A stretch of 64,000 nucleotides of DNA from Pannonibacter phragmitetus DSM 14782 (GCF_000382365.1 NZ_KB908217.1:186001-250000), one strand, 5' to 3'; counted from the first letter of the stretch, positions 1 through 8,237 are shown. Notes: a model not told the origin generated them from the sequence alone. Made by a program: numbers and translations.

Positions 1-51
1 GCTCTTCGTGCGCGTGGCCTATTGATACTTTGCGAAAAGGGAGTTTTTGAT

Positions 52-1074
52 ATGGACCGCAGGGATCTTCTGAAGACGATGGCACTGGCCGCAGCTGCCC
101 CCGCCGCCGCCGGCGCGGTTGCGGGAGCCTCTGCCACGCAGGCTCAGGCCCAGGCTGGAAACCCGATCGCCGCCATGCCGGGACACCATGACGTGACGCC
201 GGTGAGTCCGGACTATTTCATCTCAGACCGCTTTACCGGCAAGACCTGCATCGTGACTGGCAGTGCGCGCGGGATGGGCAAGGTGGCCGCCGAGCGTCTG
301 GCGCGGGAAGGTGCCAATGTCGTGGGCGTGGACTGGATCGCCGACGAGGGCGCCGCTGTCATCGCCGCAATCAAGGCAGCCGGCGGCAAGGCGGAGTTCG
401 TGCCGGGTGACGTCTCCGAGAATGCCATCTGCGATAAGATGGTCGAGGTGGCCGTGTCGGCCTTTGGCGGCCTGGACGGGGCAATCAATAACGCCGGTGT
501 TATGGACGCCATTCCGCCCAGCGAGCCCATCGACTACGACAGGCAGAAGGACCTCGCCTTCAATCCGGTCCATCTCGCCAGCGACGCGTACTGGGACGTG
601 GTCATGCGGGTGAATGCCACCGGTGTGTTCCGCTGCATGCGGGCGCAGCTGCGCCACATGGTCGAGCAGGGGAAGGGCGGCTCGATCGTCAACGTCGCCA
701 GTGTCGCGGGTCTGCGGGGCTTCAGCTCCACGCCGTCCTATGTGGCCAGCAAGCATGCGGTGAATGGCCTGACCAAGAACGCGGCCATCGACTACGCACC
801 CTATGGTATCCGCATCAATTCCGTGAATATGGCCAACACCGACACGCCGATGGTGCAACGGGCCAAGCAACTCGTCGGTGCCCGGATGAAGGCCATGGGC
901 GGGGTGGGCATGGGTACGATCAAGACCCGCAGCCTTCTGCAATATGCCGACACCAGCTACCGCGATGCCACGCCGGAGGAGCAGGTGGCGATCATGCTGT
1001 TCCTGCTGTCAGACGAGGGCTCCAACATCACCGGCGCCAATTGGGCGACCGACGGCGGTTTCACCACCTACTGA
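52..1074 (+). CDS. Tat-exported short-chain dehydrogenase/reductase (SDR)
   Basis: Predicted NAD(P)-dependent oxidoreductase of the classical SDR family, 340 residues; substrate unknown. The sequence shows a twin-arginine signal (DRRDLLK followed by an Ala-rich hydrophobic stretch and an AQAQA-type cleavage region), the dinucleotide motif TGSARGMG near residues 69-76, NNAG near 146-149, and the catalytic set Ser217, Tyr230 and Lys234 (YVASK). The start at 52 is chosen because it begins exactly at the Tat signal and follows an AAAAGGGAG ribosome site; an upstream in-frame start at 22 has no such support. The next gene is a close paralogue 61 bp downstream, so the pair looks like one operon from a tandem duplication. 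An exported SDR is unusual because NAD(P) must be bound before export, which Tat permits. The family assignment is firm; the export is inferred from the signal. Confidence 0.88.
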   Translation: MDRRDLLKTMALAAAAPAAAGAVAGASATQAQAQAGNPIAAMPGHHDVTPVSPDYFISDRFTGKTCIVTGSARGMGKVAAERLAREGANVVGVDWIADEGAAVIAAIKAAGGKAEFVPGDVSENAICDKMVEVAVSAFGGLDGAINNAGVMDAIPPSEPIDYDRQKDLAFNPVHLASDAYWDVVMRVNATGVFRCMRAQLRHMVEQGKGGSIVNVASVAGLRGFSSTPSYVASKHAVNGLTKNAAIDYAPYGIRINSVNMANTDTPMVQRAKQLVGARMKAMGGVGMGTIKTRSLLQYADTSYRDATPEEQVAIMLFLLSDEGSNITGANWATDGGFTTY

Positions 1075-1135
1075 TGGCTGGAGCTGCCCGGACGCTGCGT
1101 CCTGTCTGTCCCCGTGCCCCAGGGAGAAAGTTGAG

Positions 1136-2260
1136 ATGACCCTTGATCGTCGTGATGTCCTGAAGGGAATGACCTTGGCCGGTGGCGCCGTTGGCATTAA
1201 TGCCGCCAGTGGTTTGCAGATGGCACAGGCCCAGACACAGCCTGCCGCTGCTGCCTCACCAGCCGGTGGCGCCGTTGGCATTAATGCCGCCAGTGGTTTG
1301 CAGATGGCACAGGCCCAGACACAGCCTGCCGCTGCTGCCTCACCAGCCGGTGGCGGCGGTGGATATGCCGGCGGCCTGGCCATTGCTCCGACTGACCCGG
1401 CCTATTTCGTGCCTGACCGTTTCAAGGGCCGCACAGTCATCGTCACCGGTTGTGCGCGCGGCATGGGGCAGGCGGCAGCCGAGCGCCTGGCGCGCGAGGG
1501 CGCAAACGTTGTCGGAGTCGACTGGATCGAGGATCAGGGCGCGGCGGTTGCCGACGGGATCCGCAAGGCGGGCGGCAAGGCCGAGTTCGTTCCGGGCGAT
1601 GTGCGCGATGCCGCCGTCTGCCAAAAGGCGGTCGACGTGGCTGTCACAAGCTTTGGCGGGCTGTCCGGCGCCATCAACAATGCCGGTGTCATGGACGGTG
1701 TGTACTCCGGTGACCCGGTCGATTACGCGGCCCAGAAGCCGCGCGTCTTCGCCCCGATCCACGAGGCGACCGACGCGTACTGGGACGCGGTGATGGAGAT
1801 CAACGCCGGCGGCGTGTTCCGCTCGCTGCGGCCGCAGCTGGTGCAGCTGGTCAAGCAGGGGCAGGGCGGCGCCATCGTCAATGTGGGCTCCATCGCCGGC
1901 CTGACGGGTCTTGCCGGCAATCCGGCCTATGTCGCCAGCAAGCATGCGGTGAACGGGCTCACCAAGAACGCGGCCATCGACTATGCCCCCTATGGCATCC
2001 GCATCAATTCCGTGAACATGGCTGCTACCGATACGCCGATGGTTGCCCGTGCCGGTGCGCTGGTCGCCGCCAGCATGAAGGACGGCGGCGGCGGCATGGG
2101 CCGGATCAAGACCCAGAGCATCCTTGCCTATGCCGATCCGGCGCACCGTCCGGCCACGCCAGCGGAGCAGGTGGCAATCATGCTGTTCCTGCTTTCTGAT
2201 GAGGCCTCCAACGTCACCGGAGCCAACTGGGCGACGGACGGCGGCTGGACAACCTACTGA
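1136..2260 (+). CDS. Tat-exported short-chain dehydrogenase/reductase (SDR), paralogue
   Basis: Second SDR of about 374 residues, closely similar along its whole length to the preceding gene. It has a twin-arginine signal (DRRDVLKGM), the motif TGCARGMG for the dinucleotide, NNAGVMDG, and the catalytic YVASK followed by the same [17 protein letters not shown] segment as its neighbour. ATG 1136 follows GGGAGAAAG at good spacing. The region between signal and enzyme domain is longer than in the paralogue because 28 residues are exactly duplicated (see the repeat entry), which also doubles the candidate AQA signal-peptidase sites. It is likely co-transcribed with the gene before it. Function beyond an exported NAD(P)-dependent oxidoreductase cannot be given. 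Confidence 0.87.
   Translation: MTLDRRDVLKGMTLAGGAVGINAASGLQMAQAQTQPAAAASPAGGAVGINAASGLQMAQAQTQPAAAASPAGGGGGYAGGLAIAPTDPAYFVPDRFKGRTVIVTGCARGMGQAAAERLAREGANVVGVDWIEDQGAAVADGIRKAGGKAEFVPGDVRDAAVCQKAVDVAVTSFGGLSGAINNAGVMDGVYSGDPVDYAAQKPRVFAPIHEATDAYWDAVMEINAGGVFRSLRPQLVQLVKQGQGGAIVNVGSIAGLTGLAGNPAYVASKHAVNGLTKNAAIDYAPYGIRINSVNMAATDTPMVARAGALVAASMKDGGGGMGRIKTQSILAYADPAHRPATPAEQVAIMLFLLSDEASNVTGANWATDGGWTTY
1181..1348 (+). repeat. 84-bp perfect tandem duplication inside the second SDR gene
   Basis: Two adjacent identical 84-bp units (1181-1264 and 1265-1348), each encoding 28 residues that begin [10 protein letters not shown] and end AAAASPA. Being a multiple of three, the duplication keeps the reading frame. 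It covers the end of the Tat signal h-region, the AQAQ cleavage region and the linker. Exact identity, including silent positions, suggests a recent event. Confidence 0.97.
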
Positions 2261-2396
2261 GCCGAATTCTACTGCCGGTGCTGCGTGCAGGTTCCTCCCG
2301 TCGAAGCGGCAGACATGTCATCGCCCTTCTGAATTTCGCCTCTTGACCTGAAGTGCGCTCCAGCACCTAGGGTCGGTAACTGTTCAGATGGAGACG

Positions 2397-2813
2397 ATGA
2401 TGACACGGCTTGAACAGTTCTTTTCTTGCCTCGGGTCTGCGGACCTTGAAGGGGCAGGGCGGATGATTGAGGCGGATGCCGAGTTCGTTGCAGTACGGCC
2501 CGGCCGCGACGCACGGCTGCCGCTCTATGGCACGTTTCGTGGCGCTGGCGGGTTGGCGGAGTTCTGCCACGGGCTTGCCAGCGCGTTCGAAACACAGGCG
2601 TTCGAAATCGGTGACGTGGTCGAGACGCCTTCATTGGCCTATGCCTCGGGGCGGTTTCACCATGTCGTCCGCGCGACGGGATTGCCCTTTGCCAGCGACT
2701 TTGCCGTGAGATTGCGGTACCGCGACGGGCTCATCAGGCATTACCAGTTTTACGAGGACACGGCGCGGCTGGAGACGGCATTCCGGTTGGCCGGGCAGGA
2801 GTGCGGCCAATGA
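2397..2813 (+). CDS. NTF2-like (SnoaL/ketosteroid-isomerase fold) protein
   Basis: Small alpha+beta barrel protein of about 138 residues with the order typical of SnoaL/NTF2-like proteins: N-terminal helix (RLEQFFSCLGSADLEGAGRM), the D-A-E-F strand, a G-T-F-R-G-A loop and C-terminal strands (FAVRLRYRDGLIRHYQFYED). Such proteins serve as isomerases, cyclases or ligand-binding domains; the substrate is unknown. Candidate starts are ATG 2388, 2397 and 2400; GGAGA at 2390-2394 favours 2397/2400. The stop codon overlaps the start of the MerR gene (ATGA), and the decarboxylase-like gene overlaps that one in turn, so the three form a translationally coupled operon. Confidence 0.75.
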   Translation: MMTRLEQFFSCLGSADLEGAGRMIEADAEFVAVRPGRDARLPLYGTFRGAGGLAEFCHGLASAFETQAFEIGDVVETPSLAYASGRFHHVVRATGLPFASDFAVRLRYRDGLIRHYQFYEDTARLETAFRLAGQECGQ

Positions 2814-3223
2814 AGATCGGTGACCTTGCCGCCCGGACCGGGCTGAGCATCGATACGCTGCGCTACTATGAAAAGATCGGGCTGATCCCGGCACCTTTGC
2901 GGGATGCTGGCGGCCGGCGTGTCTATGACGCGTCCATCCTGCGCTGGCTGCAGTTTCTGGAGCGGCTGAAGGCAACAGGAATGGGGATCCGCGACCGGCT
3001 TGCCTATGCCGAGCTGCGCGTTCGCGGGGCTGAGACAGCGCGGGAGCGGCGCGAAATGCTCGAGCGCCATCGCCAGAAAGTCGCTGCCAGCCTGTGGGAG
3101 ATGCAGAAGACGCTCGAGCTTCTGGATGAAAAGGTTGAGACCTACCGCAAGATCGAGGCTGGCGAGATCGATGATCCCGGTGCTTTGCCAGCGCCCCGGA
3201 CCATGCAAGGAGCCCGCGCATGA
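2810..3223 (+). CDS. MerR-family transcriptional regulator
   Basis: Regulator of 137 residues. The N-terminus is a standard MerR winged helix-turn-helix (MKIGDLAARTGLSIDTLRYYEKIGLI, then a wing ending RRVYDASILRWLQFL), followed by the long coiled dimerisation helix with many Arg, Glu and Leu residues. There is no Cys-rich metal-binding C-terminus, so it is probably not a metal sensor. It begins at the ATGA overlap with the NTF2-like gene and ends at an ATGA overlap with the decarboxylase-like gene, so it probably regulates its own operon. The inducer is unknown. Confidence 0.9.
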   Translation: MKIGDLAARTGLSIDTLRYYEKIGLIPAPLRDAGGRRVYDASILRWLQFLERLKATGMGIRDRLAYAELRVRGAETARERREMLERHRQKVAASLWEMQKTLELLDEKVETYRKIEAGEIDDPGALPAPRTMQGARA

Positions 3224-3603
3224 CCTCAGCCCTCGAACGTGGACGCAACATCGTCCTGACGCTGAACTCCGGTCTCGAACAGGTGCTGGCGGAGCGGTAC
3301 GGCGATCTCGTCGAGGACTTCAGCGAGAGCCTCGTCGAATGGGCCTACGGCCGCCATTACGCACGCCCCGGCCTAGATCTGAAGACGCGGCAGCTCTGCA
3401 CGGTTGCCGCTCTGACGGTCCTGGGCGGGCAGACCGGGCCGCAGCTCAAGGTGAACATCGCCCATACACTGGCGGCGGGGGCGAGCCGCAAGGAAATCGT
3501 CGAGGCGATCTGGCAGATGGCTGTCTACGGCGGTCTTCCAGCCGCGATCAATGGCCTGAATGCGGCCCGGGACGTATTCGCCGAACTCGACCTGGCGGCC
3601 TGA
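3220..3603 (+). CDS. Carboxymuconolactone decarboxylase family protein
   Basis: 127-residue all-helical protein of the CMD/AhpD family. The core (TRQLCTVAALTVLGGQ, then LKVNIAHTLAAGAS, then EIVEAIWQMAVYGGLPAAING) matches gamma-carboxymuconolactone decarboxylase-like members, including the conserved His after the second helix. The Cys-x-x-Cys of AhpD peroxidases is absent, so a redox role is unlikely. It is the last gene of the coupled operon NTF2-like / MerR / CMD. The actual substrate is unknown. Confidence 0.85.
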   Translation: MTSALERGRNIVLTLNSGLEQVLAERYGDLVEDFSESLVEWAYGRHYARPGLDLKTRQLCTVAALTVLGGQTGPQLKVNIAHTLAAGASRKEIVEAIWQMAVYGGLPAAINGLNAARDVFAELDLAA

Positions 3604-3651
3604 GCCAGGTTCCCTGCGGCCAGCACGATGGCCGCAGGGAAAATGCCGGAC

Positions 3652-4428
3652 TCACCGCTTCATCGACACCAGCGAGAACATGGCGCCTTGCGGGTCGAGG
3701 GCGTTGACGATCCAGGCGCCGCCGGGGACTTCCTGCGGGCCGTGGATGACCTTGCCGCCGGCCTTGGTGACGCGGGCGACGGCGGCGTCAAGGGCTTCGA
3801 CGTTGATGTAGTAGGTCCAGAAAGGCTGCGGCATGTCCGGCATTTTGGTCATGATGCCGCCGATGCCCCGGCCGTTCAGGGCGAAGCACTGGTAGGTGCC
3901 CATTGGCCCCATGTCGACGGCCATGTCCTTCTCCCAGCCGAACATCTTGCTGTAGAAACTGAAGGCTTCCGCGCCATCTCCGGCATAAAGCTCGTTCCAG
4001 CCGAAGGTGCCGGGAAGGCCCATGGCCGGTTCCGGCGGCAGAGGTTCATCCGGCATGTCCGGCTTGAACAGGCTGAGGATGGCGCCGTGCGGATCGGCGA
4101 CGACGGCAAAGCGGCCCACCTGCGGAATTTCCTCCGCCGGGCGGACAATCCTGCCGCCGCTGGTGGCAAATTCGCTGGCCTTGGCATCCACATCGGCAAC
4201 GCCCACATAGCCGATCCAATGGGGCGGCACGCCTGAGCCTGCCAGTTCGCCCGGCAGGGCCATCAGGCCTGCGCTGGGCATCGGCTGGCCGGGAATGGTC
4301 AGAACCGTGTAGTCGAAGCCCGGCATGCCCGCATCCGAAGCCTGCCACCCCACCACGTCCGAATAGAACGCAGCGGCTGCTTCCGGGTCCGTGGTCATCA
4401 GCTCGTACCAGATGAATGTCCCGTTCAT
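3652..4428 (-). CDS. VOC (glyoxalase/bleomycin-resistance fold) protein, two domains
   Basis: 258-residue protein with two vicinal-oxygen-chelate modules in tandem. The first starts at FIWYELMTTDPEAAAAFY and the second at FGWNELYAGDGAEAFSFYSKMFGW, each followed by a V-x-D-A-V/A segment typical of the fold (YVGVADVDAKASEF; YINVEALDAAVARV). Two-module VOC proteins act as lyases, dioxygenases or binding proteins; no substrate can be named. It lies 33 bp downstream of the DUF1579 gene on the same strand, so the two are probably co-transcribed and controlled by the divergent MarR regulator. Confidence 0.85.
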   Translation of the reverse strand: MNGTFIWYELMTTDPEAAAAFYSDVVGWQASDAGMPGFDYTVLTIPGQPMPSAGLMALPGELAGSGVPPHWIGYVGVADVDAKASEFATSGGRIVRPAEEIPQVGRFAVVADPHGAILSLFKPDMPDEPLPPEPAMGLPGTFGWNELYAGDGAEAFSFYSKMFGWEKDMAVDMGPMGTYQCFALNGRGIGGIMTKMPDMPQPFWTYYINVEALDAAVARVTKAGGKVIHGPQEVPGGAWIVNALDPQGAMFSLVSMKR

Positions 4429-4461
4429 GGGAGTCTCCTCATGTCAAAAGGGGGCGGGCCG

Positions 4462-4947
4462 TCAGGCTGGGGCCAGAATGTGGGTCATGAACTCGCGGAA
4501 GGTGCCATCCGGCTGCTGCACGCTGCCGGTAAAGCTGCGTGTGCCGTCCGGCTGGAAGCGGATCACGTCGCGGTAGACGGCGCTTTTGCCCGGCGTGTCG
4601 AAATCCGGGCCATCGGCTTCCAGAACCAGCGTTTGTCCCTCGTCTTCCACCCAGCCGCGGTAGACCCAGAGGTAATCCATCATGGAGCCGGTCCAGGTGC
4701 CGGTGTAGCGGCCAAGGGCAGGGTCGTAGCCGATGGTCATCAGCATTTCCGCCGGTGCTCCATCGGGCATGGGGCCGCGCGTTTCGATGATGGCCCAGAG
4801 ATCTCCGAGCATGCGTCCGGTTTCGGTCCAGCGCTTCGCCGGATCCTCCGGATCATAATCCGGGTGACCGGTGGACGAGATCATTCGCCATTCGCCCGCG
4901 AGCTTGCGCAGGATCTTGTGATGCTCTGTTGCGGTTGAAGGTTGCAT
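4462..4947 (-). CDS. DUF1579 family protein
   Basis: 161-residue protein resembling DUF1579: N-terminal HHKILRKLAGEWRM, a central GYDPALGRYTGTW strand pair and a late DVIRFQPDGTRSFTG segment, together forming a lipocalin-like beta barrel by family knowledge. Function unknown. It is first in a two-gene minus-strand unit with the VOC gene and is divergent from a MarR gene across about 128 bp that contains a perfect 12-bp palindrome. Confidence 0.82.
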   Translation of the reverse strand: MQPSTATEHHKILRKLAGEWRMISSTGHPDYDPEDPAKRWTETGRMLGDLWAIIETRGPMPDGAPAEMLMTIGYDPALGRYTGTWTGSMMDYLWVYRGWVEDEGQTLVLEADGPDFDTPGKSAVYRDVIRFQPDGTRSFTGSVQQPDGTFREFMTHILAPA

Positions 4948-5052
4948 GACGGGCCTCCTCTCCCGGTTGCTGATTGGTATCGTCCGGCATGAGCGCGCTT
5001 GCGCGCCGGATCAGGGCGCTCTATCCCCGAAAAGTGCCGATTGACGATATGA

Positions 5053-5064
5053 GTTGATATCAAC
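5053..5064. promoter_or_regulatory. Candidate MarR operator (perfect 12-bp palindrome)
   Basis: GTTGATATCAAC is a perfect palindrome 12 bp upstream of the marR-type start and in the divergent promoter region of the DUF1579/VOC unit. MarR proteins bind short A+T-rich palindromes of this size. The position fits autoregulation and repression of both directions, which is inference. Confidence 0.55.
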
Positions 5065-5075
5065 ATAAATAGACC

Positions 5076-5522
5076 ATGTCAAACACCCCGCCCGTTCCCT
5101 ATGCCAAGACCCTGCAGGTGAAGGACACCTGCCTGTGCCTTTTCGCCCAGCGTGCCGCCCGTGCACTGGCGCGCCGCTTTGATCTGGCGCTGAAGCCCAC
5201 CGGGCTGACGAACCAGCAATTCTCCCTGATGATGGCGTTGAACCGGCCGGAGGCTCCGGCGCTGGGGCAGGTGGCCGGGCTTCTGGGCATGGACCGGACA
5301 ACGCTGACGGCGGCGCTGAAGCCGCTGGCGCGCAAGGGCTGGGTGGAGGTTCTGCCGGATCCGAAGGACAGGCGTGGCAAGCGGCTGCATCTGACGCAAG
5401 CCGGGGCGCAGACGCTTGCCGCCGCAGTGCCCATCTGGGATGAGGTACATGGGGCGCTTGAGGCGGGTATGACGGCCGATCCGCAGATCCTGCGGGATGG
5501 GCTGGCGGAAATCAGCGGTTAG
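5076..5522 (+). CDS. MarR-family transcriptional regulator
   Basis: 148-residue winged-helix regulator. The helix-turn-helix core runs through LTNQQFSLMMALNRPEAPALGQVAGLLGMDRTTLTAALKPLARKGWVE, and the wing carries the conserved D-P-K-D-R-R-G-K-R motif. Two Cys in CLCLF near residues 19-21 could sense oxidants, as in OhrR-like members, but this is a guess. It is divergent from the DUF1579/VOC unit, and the palindrome at 5053-5064 is the likely operator. Confidence 0.92.
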   Translation: MSNTPPVPYAKTLQVKDTCLCLFAQRAARALARRFDLALKPTGLTNQQFSLMMALNRPEAPALGQVAGLLGMDRTTLTAALKPLARKGWVEVLPDPKDRRGKRLHLTQAGAQTLAAAVPIWDEVHGALEAGMTADPQILRDGLAEISG

Positions 5523-5812
5523 CCGCCGCTTTTATGCCCATCCGAATGGCCGAGATCCCGATCCGGCCAGACGAGGTTGCGCAGGCGCTGTTTAAGCATC
5601 TTGGCCTCGGGGAAGCCGCCGTCCTCCTTGCGCTCCCAGATCTGCGTGCCGTCGCAGGTGATGACGAATACACCGCCGGTGCCGGGGATGAGGGTCACCG
5701 AGCCGATTTCCTCGGAGAAGGTGGAGAGCAGTTCCTGGGCCAGCCAGGCGGAACGGAGCATCCAGTTGCACTGGCGGCAGTAGGTGATGGTGATGGCGGG
5801 CTTTTCGGTCAT
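5519..5812 (-). CDS. SelT/SelW/SelH (Rdx) family thioredoxin-like protein
   Basis: 97-residue protein of the Rdx family. It has ITITYCRQCNWMLRSAWLAQELL, the beta-alpha start with the redox motif C-x-x-C (CRQC), followed by the family segment VTLIPGTGGVFVITCDGTQIWERKEDGGFPEAKMLKQRLR. These proteins are thought to act in thiol redox reactions; the bacterial partner is unknown. The start at 5812 (MTEKPAITI) is chosen over an upstream start at 5896 because the fold begins there. The stop overlaps the end of the convergent MarR gene by four bases. Confidence 0.87.
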   Translation of the reverse strand: MTEKPAITITYCRQCNWMLRSAWLAQELLSTFSEEIGSVTLIPGTGGVFVITCDGTQIWERKEDGGFPEAKMLKQRLRNLVWPDRDLGHSDGHKSGG

Positions 5813-5952
5813 GGCGTGAGTATGCGGTGAGTCTGGCACTCCGGGAAGAGGGGCAGGGATACCGTGCTGACGGCTGGCCGCTTGCCGCCGAGCCAAGGAT
5901 GGAGGAGAAGGGGGGCTCTTTGCTGCCTGCCCCGGTTCCGTGGTTCCTGCTC

Positions 5953-6873
5953 ATGCCTGATCTGTTGCTCCAGCCCTTGCCTGTGCACCTTGCGGCTGCT
6001 CTTGCGGCCTGTCCTCCGCTGGGTGATGCGCTGCGCCGGGAGGCGGGAGAACGTCTTCAGGTGACAGCAGTGTCGGGGCTCAGCAATCACGTCTACCGGC
6101 TGACGGGGGAGGCGGACAGCTTTGTTCTGCGGGTGGAGCGGGCGGAGAACCGGGGGCTCGTCGACCGCCAGACCGAGGCTGAATTTTCGCGCGTGGCCGA
6201 ACGGCTGGGATTGGGGCCACGTGTCATTCTGGCGGTGCCGGAGCAGGGCGTGATGCTGATCGAGGCGGTGCCGGATGCCCATCCGCTTGCGGCGGCGGGT
6301 GTTGCCGGGGCAGAGCTTCTGGGGGCGCTGCTGGCGCGGCTGCATGGGGCCGCTGCCGCTTTCGGCGGGCTGGCGCGGCCGCCGGTCTTCGTGCCCTCGC
6401 AGCGGCTTCAGGAGATGATCCTTGCGGCAGAGGCAGACAGCGCTGCACCGGAAGATCTTGCCTTTCTGCGGGGCGCTGCCGGTGACCTTGCAGCAGTGCC
6501 GCAGGTGCTGCCCGCCCCATGTCATTGCGATCTGGTGCCGGGGAATATCCTCGGTGATGGCAAGCGCTTGTGGCTGATCGACTGGGAATATGCGGGCTGG
6601 TCCGATCCGGCCTGGGATCTGGCCTATGCGGTGCTGGAATGCGGGCTGGACGCGGCTGCCGAAGCCGCGCTTCTGGCCGCCCATGCCGCTGGCCTTGCCC
6701 ATGGCGAAGACCCTGACCTGATGCGCCGCCGGGTTGTCGCGATGAAGCCGGTTTGCGATGGCATTTCCGCGCTCTGGGCGCTGGGGCAGGCCGCGCGGGG
6801 CAATGATGCGGCGGATTTCAGGGCCTTTGCGGCGGAGCGGCTGGCGCGGGCGCGGCACAGCGCCGGCGCCTGA
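5953..6873 (+). CDS. Aminoglycoside phosphotransferase/choline-kinase-like protein
   Basis: Predicted small-molecule kinase of about 306 residues with the APH/choline kinase fold. It has a glycine loop (SGLSNHVYRL), the catalytic loop HCDLVPGNIL (Brenner motif) and the Mg-binding segment LIDWEYAGWSDPAWDLAYAV. The combination D-W-E-Y-A-G is most like choline/ethanolamine or thiamine kinases rather than antibiotic-modifying enzymes. The start at 5953 gives a family-like N-terminus; earlier in-frame starts only add low-complexity residues. It appears to be a single gene, convergent with the DUF1624 gene. Confidence 0.85.
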   Translation: MPDLLLQPLPVHLAAALAACPPLGDALRREAGERLQVTAVSGLSNHVYRLTGEADSFVLRVERAENRGLVDRQTEAEFSRVAERLGLGPRVILAVPEQGVMLIEAVPDAHPLAAAGVAGAELLGALLARLHGAAAAFGGLARPPVFVPSQRLQEMILAAEADSAAPEDLAFLRGAAGDLAAVPQVLPAPCHCDLVPGNILGDGKRLWLIDWEYAGWSDPAWDLAYAVLECGLDAAAEAALLAAHAAGLAHGEDPDLMRRRVVAMKPVCDGISALWALGQAARGNDAADFRAFAAERLARARHSAGA

Positions 6874-6882
6874 GCGCTGCGG

Positions 6883-7881
6883 TTACTGCGGTGGATTGGC
6901 CTCGAACTCCTGCTGCACGCAAGCAGCATGGCTGGTGTTCATCTGGCTCAGCAGGCCGGTGTCTTCCGGGTTGGCCAGAAGCGTGTCCCACAGGCCTTCC
7001 GATTTCATTGTGCCGAGGGTGCAGGAACAGATGCGCGCACAGGCGGGCTGTTCCACGCCGCCCGCCGTGCAGGTCAGGGTGCAGTTCTCCTGAAAGTCAC
7101 GGGAGGTTCTGTCCTCGATGACGCCGCTGGCTGCAACGAGCCAGAGGCTGCCGAACAGCACGGGCTGATGGATCAGATAGACCGCCAGCGAGTGGCGTCC
7201 GCCCCGGCACAGCAGATGGCTGAATGCGGAGCGCGGCTGCCAGCGGGAGGCCTGTTCCCGAAGGCCGGGCCGCCGCAGCATGTGCCCGGCAGCAACGCCC
7301 AGCAGGGTTGCGCCTGCCCAGGGCACCAGCGGCACCCAGTCCACGCTGGAAAAGCCAGGGTCGCCAAGTCCTGTCCAGAGCCACAGCGGCCCATCGAAGG
7401 CAGGGCCAGCAACCCAGAAGGGCAGGGAGAAGACCAGCAGTGCAGCTGCGGCTGACACAACGGCCGGCAGGCGGACAAAGGGCAGGGCCAGCAGGCTGGC
7501 GGCGGCAATGCAGTGGAGAATGCCGAAGCGCACCATGTTGGCTTCGAGTGCATACCATGTGCCGGCGCTGACAGTGGCTGCTGCCACCAGGATCACGGCT
7601 TCCCGCCGCCAGAAGGCGCGCCAGCGGATGCCGCTGCCATGGGCCAGGGTGAGGCTCACACCGGCCAGAAACAGGAAGGTGCCTGCAATCAGCCGGGCAT
7701 AGGTCTGCCAGCCGCCATCCTCGTTGACGGGCCAGTCCACGATCCCGAACCAGGAAAGATCCCAGGACAGGTGATAGGACACCATGGCCAGCAGCGCGAG
7801 GCCACGGGCAAGGTCCAGCCCGTGAAGGCGCAGCGTGGAAGAACCGGTACTTGGGAAACTGGGTGCCGGGCTGGCGGTCAT
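6883..7881 (-). CDS. DUF1624/HGSNAT-like integral membrane acyltransferase
   Basis: Multi-spanning membrane protein of about 332 residues. It starts with LRLHGLDLARGLALLAMVSYHLSWDL, the hallmark of the heparan-alpha-glucosaminide N-acetyltransferase (DUF1624) family, with the His in the first helix that contributes to acyl transfer in characterised relatives. Seven or so hydrophobic segments follow, ending near LAVYLIHQPVLFGSLWLV. After the last helix comes a Cys-rich soluble tail (six Cys between CTLTC and the final CVQQEFEANPPQ). Met at 7881 is preferred; 7905 is also possible. The substrate is unknown; a cell-envelope glycan is plausible. Confidence 0.82.
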   Translation of the reverse strand: MTASPAPSFPSTGSSTLRLHGLDLARGLALLAMVSYHLSWDLSWFGIVDWPVNEDGGWQTYARLIAGTFLFLAGVSLTLAHGSGIRWRAFWRREAVILVAAATVSAGTWYALEANMVRFGILHCIAAASLLALPFVRLPAVVSAAAALLVFSLPFWVAGPAFDGPLWLWTGLGDPGFSSVDWVPLVPWAGATLLGVAAGHMLRRPGLREQASRWQPRSAFSHLLCRGGRHSLAVYLIHQPVLFGSLWLVAASGVIEDRTSRDFQENCTLTCTAGGVEQPACARICSCTLGTMKSEGLWDTLLANPEDTGLLSQMNTSHAACVQQEFEANPPQ

Positions 7882-7968
7882 TGCGGAGATCCGTTGAAAC
7901 TCCACCTGCCGTGCCCGGCGCTTCTGGCAGGCTGCCGGAGCGAGCCGGGCAGGAGCCTGACGGTATGC

Positions 7969-8097
7969 CTAGCCAAGGAAGGCGGATGCCAGAACGCTGG
8001 CAAAGGCTGAAACTGCGATAAAGCCCGCTACATAGGGCCAGGGTGAACGCGGACTGCTGACGAGACCATCGGTATCATAACGATCCTGAATGCTCAT
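7969..8097 (-). CDS. Small single-span membrane protein (42 residues)
   Basis: Short gene reading MSIQDRYDTDGLVSS at its start, then PWPYVAGFIAVSAFASVLASA and a terminal FLG. It has a polar N-terminal half and one transmembrane helix at the C-terminal end. ATG 8097 is preceded by GGGAGGAG at ideal spacing, strong support for translation of so short a frame. Upstream lie a near-perfect inverted repeat (8127-8158) and a full CtrA box (8160-8174), suggesting cell-cycle-dependent expression. No function is known to me. Confidence 0.75.
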   Translation of the reverse strand: MSIQDRYDTDGLVSSPRSPWPYVAGFIAVSAFASVLASAFLG

Positions 8098-8126
8098 CTC
8101 AGGGCTCCTCCCGGTTGGGTGTGGTC

Positions 8127-8158
8127 CATATGTGACGTCCCTAAGAACGTCGCATATG
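8127..8158. promoter_or_regulatory. Inverted repeat upstream of the 42-residue protein gene
   Basis: Arms CATATGTGACGT (8127-8138) and ACGTCGCATATG (8147-8158) match at 11 of 12 positions with an 8-nt centre. The element lies between the CtrA box and the start codon and overlaps the expected promoter, so it is a candidate operator or 5-prime UTR hairpin. Confidence 0.5.
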
Positions 8159-8159
8159 G

Positions 8160-8174
8160 TTAACGTCTGGTTAA
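8160..8174 (-). promoter_or_regulatory. Full CtrA box (TTAA-N7-TTAA)
   Basis: TTAA at 8160-8163 and TTAA at 8171-8174 separated by exactly seven bases, the complete consensus of the alphaproteobacterial cell-cycle regulator CtrA. It is 63 bp upstream of the 42-residue protein start on the minus strand. Binding is inferred from the motif. Confidence 0.6.
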
Positions 8175-8237
8175 AGCCCTATTTGACCTTCCGGTTCCGT
8201 TGTCCTGCATGTTTTTTCTGCGGCTGTGGGCAAGATC

